Shown: positions 7,501-15,813 of the stretch, piece by piece
Numbering within the stretch: the stretch's first letter is position 1
Layout: every line of letters starts with the position of its first letter
Assembly: GCF_000151315.2 (NCBI RefSeq)
Contig: NW_011887307.1
Span: 1-15,868, forward strand
Length of the DNA stretch: 15,868 nucleotides
DNA from: Capsaspora owczarzaki ATCC 30864
Taxonomy: Eukaryota; Opisthokonta; Filasterea
Direction of reading: 5' to 3'
Program-made: the position numbers and the translations under genes
Notes under the pieces: model-generated
What the model was told of the DNA's origin: nothing
Databases searched by the model: none
Seen by the model: only the letters and a program-made list of their open reading frames with translations

Positions 7501-9404
7501 AAAGCGCCCAAAAGAGTGAGCGACTGGTCGGTGATTCTTCATGTTTTGCTTGCTTACAATTGTGTCAGCGCAGTCAGGCCTGTGAATGCAGAGGAGGGAA
7601 TAGCGCTCAACCAGTTGTTGTACAGGTGCCTACAGATGGAGTCGCAAATGAGTGAGCGATTCGTCCGTGATTCGTCGTGTCTTTGTTTGCTTACAAGGTA
7701 TTCAGCTTAGAAAGGCCTGAGAATGCGTTAGCAGGAACGGTGGTGATCTGGTTGGTGTCCAGACGCCTACAGAAAGTGTTACAAGAAGTGAGTCGTTCGA
7801 GAGCGATGCTTCCGTTGTGCTTGCATACAATTGGACCAGCGCGGTAAGGCCTGAAAATGCGTTTATAGCAACAGTGGCGATTTGGTTGTTGTACAGATAC
7901 CTTCAGATAGTGTTACAAAAGGTGAGTCGTTCGCGTGCGATTCTTCGTGTCCTTGGTTACTTACAAGAATTGCAGCGCAGTCAGGCCGGTGAATGCAGAA
8001 GAGGGAACGGTGGTGATCTGGTTGTTATACAGTAGCCTACCGAAAGTGTCCAAAAGAATGAGCGACTGGTCGGTGATTCTTTATGTTTTGCTTGCTTACA
8101 ATTGTGTCAGCGCAGTCAGGCCTGTGAATGCAGAGGAGGGAATAGCGCTCAACCAGTTGTTGTTCAGCTGCCTACAGATGGAGTCGCAAATGAGTGAGCC
8201 ATTTGTCTGTGTTTCGTCGTGTGGTTGTTTGCTTACAAGGTATTCAGCTTAGAAAGACCTGAAAATGCGTTTGCCGAGATACTAGTGATCTGATTGTTGT
8301 ACAGATACCTTTCAGATAGTGTTACAAGAAGTGAGTCGTTCGAGAAGCGATTCTTCCGTTGTGCTTGCATACAATTGGACCAGCGCGGTAAGGCCTGAAA
8401 ATGCGTCTATAGCAACGGTGGCGATTTGGTTGTTGTACAGATACCTTCAGATGGTGTTTCAAAAGGTGAGTCGTTCGCGTGCGATTCTTCGTGTCCTTGG
8501 TTACTTACAAGAGTTGCAGCGCAGTCAGGCCGGTGAATGCAGAAGAGGGAACGGTGGTGATCTGGTTGTTATGCAGTAGCCTACCGAAAGTGTCCAAAAG
8601 AATGAGCGACTGGTCGGTGATTCTTTATGTTTTGCTTGCTTACAATTGTGTCAGCGCAGTCAGGCCTGTGAATGCCGAAGAGGGGATGGCACTCAACCAG
8701 TTGTTGTACAGGTACCTACAGATGGAGTCGCAAACAAGTGAGCCATTTGTTTGTGCTTCGTCGTGTCTTTGTTTGCTTACAAGGTATTCAGCTTAGAAAG
8801 ACCTGAGAATGCGTTAGCAGGAACGGTGGTGATCTGATTGTTGGTCAAATCCCTACAGTACACCAACGATTGCAAAAAAAAAAGTCAGCTGGTTGTGCGT
8901 GACGCTTCACGACTTTGCGAACATCGTTTACTTACAAGGTGTTCAGCACAGACAGGCCTGAGAATGCAGACGAGGCAATATTGGTGATCGGGTTGCTCGA
9001 TAGAGACCTACAAATTAACTCTCAAGACGAATGAGTCGTTTGTGTCATGCCTTTGTTCGTGGCTTGCTTACAAGTAAGTCAACAAAGTCAGACTTGAGAA
9101 CGCGTTTGCAGAAATGCTGGTGATCTGATTGTTCTGCAAATACCTATCGGCCGTACACCAATCATGAGGGGGCAGAATCTTCAATTTGAGGTCAACTCAA
9201 TCACAACACTTACAGGATGGTTGTAGTGACAGGGATTCCGGTTGGAATGGTTGTGAGATATTTGCCGTTGCAGTTGACAGTAGTTCCCGAGCAAGTGCAC
9301 ACGGCGCCAGTGCCACATGCAACGGCTGCTTGTGCCACCTGAACGTGATAATTCACGACGAGTAGCAAAAGCAGCAGACCAAAGGCAAGTCCTTTGGGTG
9401 TCAT
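1274..9404 (-). CDS. Gene 1: LRR receptor tyrosine kinase with 40 LRR exons, frame broken as given
   Basis: This is a predicted single-pass receptor tyrosine kinase of 45 exons, read from ATG at 9404 to TGA at 1276-1274. Order of parts: signal peptide and LRR N-cap (9214-9404), 40 one-repeat LRR exons (3699-9143), last repeat plus cap (3467-3639), Cys-rich module, Ser/Ala stalk, transmembrane helix, juxtamembrane and most of the kinase (1748-3401), then two kinase C-lobe exons (1597-1672 and 1274-1515). The total is about 5.2 kb of coding sequence, or roughly 1,700 residues if the lesions are ignored. The ATG at 9404 is preferred over the in-frame ATG at 9464 because it aligns with the ATG of gene 2 and directly precedes the hydrophobic leader. 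There are two lesions: a 68-base LRR exon with an in-frame TGA (4678-4680), and a frame break ending at TGA near 3004, upstream of the membrane helix. Kinase motifs are intact. It could be a recent pseudogene, a splice-rescued gene or an assembly problem. The family assignment is firm; functionality is uncertain. Confidence 0.8.
1597..1672 (-). other. Gene 1 penultimate exon: WMAPE to WSFGV
   Basis: This 76-base exon encodes 25 residues plus one base, starting with WMAPE (APE motif, P+1 loop) and including SDVWSFGV. It enters at phase 0 after KLPVK and leaves at phase 1 through a GTGAGT donor. Gene 2 has the same exon at 11456-11531 with the same length and phases. Confidence 0.93.
2946..3025. 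repeat. 80-base direct repeat, inner copy
   Basis: This matches 3224-3303 with only about two mismatches and sits exactly 278 bases away. It encodes on the minus strand the end of the Cys module (CYDGYGMMSGSC) and the start of the Ser/Ala stalk. Because 278 is not a multiple of three, the inner copy lies out of frame with the sequence read from the outer copy. Confidence 0.9.
3224..3303. repeat. 80-base direct repeat, outer copy
   Basis: This is the partner of 2946-3025. It is in frame with the upstream Cys module of gene 1 and corresponds to the single such junction in gene 2 (near 12960-13015). It is therefore probably the original position, with the inner copy added by unequal recombination or an assembly duplication. 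Confidence 0.9.
3467..3639 (-). other. Gene 1 C-terminal LRR and cap exon
   Basis: The 173-base exon enters at phase 2 after TTTTCAG and leaves at phase 1 through GTAAGT. It begins as a leucine-rich repeat (TLNDNP..LPPGLFKGL) and continues with an Asn/Ser/Pro-rich tail (SPNNFTFGGN, YGNAS) that contains no cysteine. It has N-glycosylation-type sites such as NFT and NAS. The paralogous exon is 13171-13352. Confidence 0.85.
4662..4729 (-). other. Frameshifted 68-base LRR exon of gene 1
   Basis: Compared with its sister exons 7965-8036 and 8509-8580, which share the same flanking intron sequence (GCCTACCGAAAGTGTCC), this exon lacks four bases in the AGGCCGGTGAA region. Read in frame, the shift gives Phe-Thr then TGA at 4680-4678. 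Because the exon has phase 2 at both ends, skipping it would restore a normal reading frame. Confidence 0.85.
5072..7077. repeat. Five-exon higher-order tandem repeat, about three units
   Basis: The units are 5072-5700, 5772-6395 and 6458-7077, with start-to-start distances of 700 and 686 bases. Units one and two match closely in exons and introns; for example AGACAATGCGT and GACGAGGGAACGG recur at the same relative positions. The third unit matches mainly in exon character: the third exon of each encodes a Leu/Ile-Ser start and the second an NNxLS or NNLFS type. A more diverged unit may occupy 3973-4597. Confidence 0.75.
7283..8852. repeat. Four-exon higher-order tandem repeat, three units
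   Basis: The units are 7283-7766, 7829-8308 and 8373-8852. Matching exons are spaced 542-546 bases apart between units one and two and 544 apart between two and three. Introns are conserved too, including TTCCGTTGTGCTTGCATAC before the first exon of each unit and the rare GTATGC donor used only there. Part of an older unit is visible at 4662-5015. Confidence 0.88.
9214..9404 (-). other. Gene 1 first coding exon: signal peptide and LRR N-cap
   Basis: The 191-base exon starts with ATG, followed by a hydrophobic leader (GLAFGLLLLLLVV) and a probable cleavage region near VQVAQA. It then has an LRRNT-type cap with four cysteines (CGTGAVCTC, VNC) and an LTTIPTGIP segment. It leaves at phase 2 through GTAAGTG. 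The bases before ATG read CTATTCAG, like a splice acceptor, so a 5' UTR intron ending just before the start is possible. Confidence 0.88.
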
Positions 9405-11141
9405 CTGAATAGCGGGAATATGGCGAGTTGGAGAAATTGACCGGAAACAGTGAGCGCAGCACAAGAATCACCGCAATGCGTCACAGTGCTGAGCGCCAGT
9501 AATATCAATGCATATGAATATTTTGCGAGTGAGTGAGTGAGTGAGTGTGGGTGTGAAGATGGCTTCAAAGCATTCAGCATTGCAGCTCTTTCCCACAACA
9601 TTTCCCACAAGATCAGAACCCGCTCCGCAACCCGGGGTGCGGGCCGTTCGCGCTCTCCCTGCGTAACCCTTCATGATCACTTCCACTTGTTTGGTTTTTT
9701 TTTTCGTCGACACATCGCGCCTGCAGGAGAGCCAGGAGCAAGCGGCCACACATCAAGGGGAGGCGTTGTGTGCGAATGTATTTCATGTTCGCTGTCTCTT
9801 CTTCAGCTTGGCTTGATCGGCTTGGTTCAGCAGACATGACCAACTTGGTATAACAGAGCTTCTCAGAGCATTGGAGGCAGGGGGAGACAGCGACAGCGAG
9901 CGAGGGTGCAGGGCGACGAAAGAGAGAGAGCCATGCAATGTGATTCCAAAGCGCTCGGCGGCCACTCCTCGCTCGTCGACCCCACTCATGGCGGACGTTC
10001 GCGCCGCTCGTCAGAAGCAGTGGTAAAAAAGCGAAAGAAGACACTCGCATTTCTGGCTTTGATTGGCTTTCGATGATGGCTTACTTTTGGAAGCAAAGCG
10101 GCAAAAAAAGCAAAAGCAAAAAGAAAGGGAAAAAAAATGAGAAAACAAACCAAAACAAAAGCAAAACAATAACGAATGAATGAATGAATGAAAACTGAAC
10201 CGTCGTTGTGGGAACGAAGCTGCTTCACTCTCTGGCGTTCATGGAGGGCGGATAACAGGACCCGAGCCGAGGGTCTCACGATGCGGGATAGTGAAGAGAT
10301 CACTGGAAATCCATCGGAAAGCCATTTCAACACACAATCGGCGAACAAAACAAACCCACTAAAACCGCATCGGTTCAAACACAATAATAGCAAATAAGGG
10401 TATTTCCAATGATCGGCTAAATGATCATGTATTTTGAGCCTGATAAGGCGCGCGGATTCGCACTCGATGCAGCAACAGGCACTCTACACGTCAAACACCA
10501 CCGCAAGCACATCGAAGTCACCGTGGTGGCTGAGACAGGCTCGAAGGTGGGCCTCAAAGTGGCTGTTGTTTTGGAGCTGGGGCTCTGTGCAACACAAGTC
10601 GATATTTAGTGTAACCCTCTTCGATTTTGAGTCCGGTCTCGAGTGCTGGCTTCTCATACTAGTACAGCAGTACGGCGGAACTCGTGCAAAGAGGACCAGA
10701 AAGTGACCCACGATGGACTCTTCGGTTGGACTGTTGGACGGCTATCTATGCAAAAACAGCAAGGTGTGGAACAGGACAAGCAAAACCCACTTTCACGCCT
10801 TCCGTTCAAGTCAACGGGACGAAAACATGCAGCGCTCTCAGGCACAGCAACAACAATTCCAAACAAAGTGCAGTCACAGTCATGTGAGCTGCAGAATTCA
10901 AACGCAGAATTGTTTGGACGTCGCAGAGCCGACGCGGCACAGCAACGCGGAATCCAAGCGACGACGGCGGCTGAACAGTGTTCAGAGAGAAAAGGACACA
11001 AACGCCGGAACTTGTATTCAACAGACAGGCACAAAAGCAACTCACTTCTGCACGGAAATCGCGGTGGATTGCGGATGAATCCTTCAGCAATTGCTGCTGC
11101 CCAAAATCCAATCGAAAGCCGGAAATTCAGGTTGATCGTAT
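9405..11141. other. Non-coding spacer between gene 2 and gene 1
   Basis: I see no gene. The right part (about 10400-11141) is the 3' flank of gene 2 and the left part (9405 to about 10400) the 5' flank of gene 1. It is homologous in order to 90-1273. It holds small tetranucleotide tracts, (GAGT)5 at about 9527-9546 and (GAAT)4 at about 10174-10190, and an A-rich stretch at 10100-10175. Open frames here do not look protein-like and do not match between the homologous spacers. I found no clear AATAAA on the minus strand downstream of gene 2. Confidence 0.6.
10041..10098 (-). promoter_or_regulatory. Conserved upstream box, middle copy
   Basis: ACACTCGCATTT, CTGGCTTTGATTGG, GATGATGG and GGCTTACTTTTGG follow in the same order as in the left copy, about 640 bases upstream of the gene 1 ATG. 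A regulatory role is inferred only from position and conservation. Confidence 0.3.
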
Positions 11142-11383
11142 TCACAGCATGGCACCGATTTCGCGAATCGTCGTCCCATCTTGAAGCGCTGTCAGGGTGC
11201 GGACAAGCTGAGCAAAGGTCGGACGGTTCTCGGGCGACATGTCCCAGCAGCTCATCATCACGTTGTAGAGCTCGGGCATGCAGGTCTGCGGCATGGGCAG
11301 TCGACCTCCAGCTTCGACATGAGCCAGAGTATCGCGTCCGTCCATCTCACCGTACGGCCTTGCGCCGTGACTGGAGCATTCCC
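11142..11383 (-). other. Gene 2 last exon: kinase C-lobe end and stop
   Basis: The acceptor TTGGTAG precedes GG GAA, completing WEC. The exon contains RPYG, CWDMSPENRPTF and the terminal GAML before TGA. Length and phase are identical to gene 1 exon 1274-1515. As in gene 1, the tail after the kinase fold is only about 15 residues, so docking tyrosines are confined to the juxtamembrane side. Confidence 0.93.
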
Positions 11384-14300
11384 CTACCAACCAAGCATTG
11401 TCGCAAGTGAGAAAAAGGTTTAGCCGACACTGTTGCGATAGAGCCGCCGACTCACAGGCTGTTACGCCAAACGACCACACATCGGACTTTGAAGAAAACT
11501 TTCGGAAGGTCATAGTCTCGGGAGCCATCCACTGCAAGGAGAACGCAAGTTTAACAAAATCAGTATCAATGCTGCCAGCAACAACACCTGCACGAACTCT
11601 TGACTCACCTTCACGGGAAGCTTGCCACGCGTTTGCATGCGGTAGTAGTCGTTCTCGGAGGCCATTTCGCGAGAAAGTCCAAAGTCGGCAATCTTGACAA
11701 TCATTCCTTGCCCCACGAGACAATTGCGCGCGGCAAGATCACGGTGCACAAAGTGCAGCGTGCCCAGATACTCCATGCCGAGTGCAATCTGGCGAATGGC
11801 ATGGATCTGCTCGTTGTGCGTCCACCAAAGCGAGTGGAGCTTGGACTTTTGCAGCAGCGTGCGCAAATCGCCGTACTGCACAAACTCGAGCAGGACGAGA
11901 TGGGGCTCTGACTCTACGAGAGCCGCAAGTAGACGCACGACATTCGGATGCACGAACGGCGCCATCAGTTTCGCCTCGCTCTCAAAGTCTTTGCGGGATT
12001 TCTCATCTGCATCAGACTTCAGAGACTTGACGGCAACTTGCACGGGTTCAGATGCTGCAGGCGCAAGCAATTTTTGTGCTCTTGGCGGCAACACGTTGAA
12101 AGGCACCTGACCCAGTGCCACGTCGCCAAAGTTCCCGCTGGCAAGGTGCTTCACAATCGTCAAGCCCTCACGAATGCGTCGAGAATTGCTGCCGGCAACG
12201 TACGCGCTTGCGTAATCGTAGACCACCTCTGTAGAGCTCGTCGCGATAGCCTGGTACAACGGTTCTAGCTGCTTTTGACCGACCACCGCGTAGGCTGCAA
12301 TGTCCTCTTCCTTTTGAGCTCGAGTCGATTGGCTCAGAGGTGAGATTGTCATTGCAATGGCCTCCTGATAGATAGGACCTGCAGAGTCCTTCTGTCGCAT
12401 GCCGGCACGTCGTTGCGATTGGTGGCGTCGCCCGAAGTATCCCAAAGCAAGCATGGCAACAACCGCAACAGCCGCGACAGCAGCAGCGATGGCAGCTGCG
12501 GGAGATGAAGACGAGTTTTGCGAGCCGCCACCTCCATGTTGTGCAATGGAGGATGCAATAGATGCTGCAGAAGCCGATGCGGTTGACGCAACAGAAGCCG
12601 AGAGCGCCGATGCAGATGACACAGCAGACGCAACAGATGCTGCAGATGCCGAGGTAGCAGAAACATCAGAAGCGACGGTTGCCGAGGAGACGCTTGCAGC
12701 AGTTGCAACGGACGCTGAAGATGCTGTCGCGGCGGACGCAAAGGATGCCGAGAGGACCGAAGTAGCAGAAACAAGAGACGCAATCGAAGCAGAGCCGGTT
12801 GAGGCAGCCGAGGCAGCCGAAGCAGCAGAAGCAGATTGCGTGGAGGCGACTGAAGCGACGGAGGCGATGGATGCAGATCTGGTTGTGGCAATCGAGGCAG
12901 CCGAGGCTGATTGCGTGGACGCGACTGAGGCAACCGAGGCGCTGGAAGCTGAAGCGAGGGAAGCGAGCGAAAAACATAATCCACCGATCAAGCCGAAGCC
13001 TTCATAGCACTGAGTGCAGCGAGCGGATGAAATGCAGGTCAGACAATTGGTCCCGCAACACGCCCCGGACCCTGCGGCGTAGCAGGTGGCACAGGCTGTA
13101 TCACACTCTAAAGTACCAACGTCAGTGAAAAGGATGATACGGGAAATTGCAGTCATGCCTGCACCCTTACGGTTTGGGTCGGATGCATTGCCGTACATGC
13201 TGGGCGGAGCGATAGTGTTTCCACCAAAAGTAAAGTTGTTGGGGCTCAGCGGGCGGAACACTTGGGACGAATTAAACGACAAATACAACCCATTTGGCAA
13301 GCCCTTGAACAAACCGGGCGGTAGCGTGGTGAATGGATTGTCATTCAACGGCCTGAGAAAACAAAATTGCAAAGTGAGAGAGGTTGATCAAGCATGTGCA
13401 ATGAGAGCTCGTGCTTACAAGAGAATCAGCGCAGTCAGGCTTGTGAATGCGCCGGCCGGAATGCTGGTGATCTGATTGGCATGCAAATACCTACAAAGTG
13501 ACCGCGAATGCGTGAGCCGCTTGTGGCTTGTTGCATCAAGACTTTGCTTGCTTACAGGTAGTTCAACGTAGTCAGGCTTGCGAATGCGGTTGCGGAAATG
13601 CTGGTGATCCGGTTGCTGTACAGAGCCCTGAAAGATGGAGCGGCAAACGAGTCAGCCTCGTGTGTGTTGTTCGTCATGTCATTGCTCGCTTACAAGTACA
13701 CCAGCGCAGATAAACCTGTGAACGCGTCTGCGGAAATGCTGGTGATCGAGTTGTTGAACAGAAACCTAGAGATGATTGTTGGCACAAACGAGTGAGCTGC
13801 TTTGTCTGCAATTCTTGATGCCATTGCTTGCTTACAATTGTGTCAGCGCGGTTTGGTTTGCGAATGCAGAGGCGGGAAGGCTGGTGATTTGGTTGTTATG
13901 CATAACACTACAGATACAGTTGCAAGTGAGCCATTTGCGTCTGATTCGTCGTAGCGTTGGGTGCTTACAGGTAATTCAGTGCAGTCAGGTTTGTGAACGC
14001 ATCTGCAGAAATACTGGTAATCACGTTGTCATTCAGATATCTTCCATCGGAGTTGCCAAAAAAAAAAAAAAAAAAAAAAAAAAAGGAAGAAACAAAAGTG
14101 AGCCGTTTTGTCTGTGATTCCGACTGACTGTCTTTGCTTACAAGTTATGCAGCGCAGTCAGCCCTGAGAATGCAGAGGCTGGAATGCTCGTAATCCCGTT
14201 GTTGTTCAGAGCCCTGCACTCACAAGTGAGCCAATTTGTTTGTCCAATGATGATTCTACCTGTCGTCGATTGCGTACAATTGTGTCAGCGCGCTCAGGCC

Positions 14301-14751
14301 TGTGAATGTGTTTGCCGAAAGACTGGTGAGCTGGTTGCTATCGATTCGCCTACAGATAGAGTCGCCAACGAGTGAGTCGTTTGTGTGATTCTTCCTGTCT
14401 GTTGCTTGCTTACAAGAAAGTCAATGCAGTCAGGCCAGCGAATGAGCCTGCGGGAATGCTGGTGATCAGGTTGTTCCAGAGAGTCCTGTCGACCGCATTG
14501 ACCGTATTGCCAATGAGAAGGACAACGCATCGATGCACGTTCCCTTCCAACGGTAATACTCACAGGTCGGTGGTGGCGGTTGGGATTCCGCTCGGAATGG
14601 CTGTCAGCGATTTGCCGTAACAATTGACAACCGTTCCCGAGCAACTGCACACGCTGCATGCATCGACTGCTTGTGCCACCTGGACGCGACTTGTCACGCT
14701 AAAGCCCAGCAGTAGTAGTAGCAGACCAAAGGCAAACTCTATCAATCTCAT
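11142..14751 (-). CDS. Gene 2: LRR receptor tyrosine kinase, intact, 13 exons
   Basis: A predicted cell-surface receptor that would phosphorylate tyrosines in response to an extracellular ligand. Exons (minus strand): 14564-14751, 14414-14485, 14278-14349, 14142-14213, 13969-14040, 13836-13907, 13694-13765, 13556-13627, 13419-13490, 13171-13352, 11609-13107, 11456-11531, 11142-11383. They sum to 2763 bases: 920 residues plus stop, with all phases matching. Approximate residues: signal peptide 1-28, LRR N-cap 29-62, LRRs to about 270, cap to 315, Cys-rich module 316-360, Ser/Ala stalk 361-517, transmembrane 518-539, Tyr-rich juxtamembrane 540-632, kinase from about 632 to 905. Catalytic features: SGNFGDV, Lys676 in VAVK, Asp773 in HRDLAARN, Asp790 in DFG, activation-loop Tyr803-Tyr804, APE 818-820. 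The first Gly of the Gly loop is Ala. The ATG at 14751 is preferred to 14781 because it aligns with the start of gene 1. The TK assignment is very secure; the ligand is unknown. Confidence 0.9.
11456..11531 (-). other. Gene 2 penultimate exon: WMAPE to WSFGV
   Basis: A 76-base exon bounded by TTGCAG and GTGAGT. It encodes WMAPET at its start and SKSDVWSFGV near its end. Phase 0 in and phase 1 out match gene 1. Confidence 0.93.
11609..13107 (-). other. Gene 2 large exon: Cys-rich module, Ser/Ala stalk, TM, juxtamembrane and kinase N-lobe to activation loop
   Basis: One open frame of 1499 bases. The Cys module has CDTACATC, GACC, CLTC and CTQC spacing like furin or growth-factor-receptor repeats. 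The stalk of about 155 residues is built from SAS, VAS and AAS triplets with Gln, Thr and Val interruptions. The helix AAAIAAAVAAVAVVAMLAL is followed by GRRHQSQRR as a stop-transfer signal. Juxtamembrane tyrosines lie at about 562, 588, 600, 612, 614 and 618. The kinase begins at LTIVKHLASGNFGDV. The exon ends after GKLPVK. Confidence 0.92.
13171..13352 (-). other. Gene 2 C-terminal LRR and cap exon
   Basis: The 182-base exon, phase 2 in and phase 1 out, begins PLNDNPFTTLPPGLFKGL and continues with NSS, NFT and NAS glycosylation-type sites and no cysteine. The following intron (13108-13170) is 63 bases with no in-frame stop, so its retention would add 21 residues without a frame change. Confidence 0.85.
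13419..14485 (-). other. Gene 2 array of eight single-LRR exons
   Basis: Eight exons of exactly 72 bases, all phase 2 at both ends, at 14414-14485, 14278-14349, 14142-14213, 13969-14040, 13836-13907, 13694-13765, 13556-13627 and 13419-13490. The repeats follow FxGLxxLxxLxLxxNxIxxI. They are more diverse than those of gene 1 and show no block duplication. Exon 13836-13907 begins with T and reads VMHNNQI; exon 14278-14349 uses a GTACGC donor. Confidence 0.9.
14058..14084. repeat. A27 homopolymer (T27 in the gene 2 sense strand) inside an intron
   Basis: The run of 27 A lies in intron 14041-14141. Read on the minus strand it is a T tract 17-43 bases upstream of the acceptor GGAAG. It could serve as a polypyrimidine tract and would be length-variable. 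Confidence 0.9.
14564..14751 (-). other. Gene 2 first coding exon: signal peptide and LRR N-cap
   Basis: The 188-base exon begins MRLIEFAFGLLLLLLG, has a probable cleavage region near VQVAQA as in gene 1, then CSVCSC and VNC cap cysteines and LTAIPSGIP. It ends at phase 2 with a GTGAGT donor. CAACAG directly precedes the ATG, so a 5' UTR intron is possible here too. Confidence 0.88.

Positions 14752-15813
<1,062 letters not shown>

Larger units (their letters stand above)
3699..9143 (-). other. Gene 1 array of 40 single-LRR exons
   Basis: Each exon is 72 bases, starts with one base completing a codon (usually G, making Leu), ends in TT, and encodes one 24-residue LRR of the type YLYNNQITTVPANAFSGL. 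Both borders are phase 2. In gene order: 9072-9143, 8936-9007, 8781-8852, 8644-8715, 8509-8580, 8373-8444, 8237-8308, 8100-8171, 7965-8036, 7829-7900, 7695-7766, 7558-7629, 7423-7494, 7283-7354, 7149-7220, 7006-7077, 6870-6941, 6733-6804, 6591-6662, 6458-6529, 6324-6395, 6191-6262, 6062-6133, 5918-5989, 5772-5843, 5629-5700, 5497-5568, 5358-5429, 5214-5285, 5072-5143, 4944-5015, 4794-4865, 4662-4729, 4526-4597, 4382-4453, 4250-4321, 4108-4179, 3973-4044, 3833-3904, 3699-3770. Only 4662-4729 departs from 72 (68 bases). Donors are mostly GTAAGC, with variants GTGAGC, GTATGC and GTAACT. Acceptors are mostly CTGCAG or CTGTAG. Borders are inferred from periodicity and frame. Confidence 0.9.

Noticed and set aside
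4483-8796. Several plus-strand frames of 60-110 codons with recurring SAVRP and QRSQA motifs
   Set aside because: They are the antisense shadow of the LRR exons and introns. The recurrence comes from exon duplication.
3771-9071. Many plus-strand GTGAG motifs resembling splice donors
   Set aside because: On the sense (minus) strand they read CTCAC and sit at branch-site distance from the acceptors; no plus-strand gene uses them.
3699-9143. CRISPR-like array: about 40 regularly spaced repeats with a period near 137 bases
   Set aside because: The repeats are 72-base coding exons encoding LRRs, with degenerate sequence and splice borders. The spacers are introns with shared motifs, not unique sequences.
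9405-9464. Upstream in-frame ATG at 9464 for gene 1 (and 14781 for gene 2)
   Set aside because: The extra residues (20 and 10) are unrelated between paralogs and precede the hydrophobic leader; the downstream ATGs align exactly.
10643-11410. Plus-strand open frame of 255 codons across the gene 2 3' flank
   Set aside because: It overlaps the last gene 2 exon in antisense, shows no domain-like pattern, and is not kept in the homologous spacer at 900-1273.
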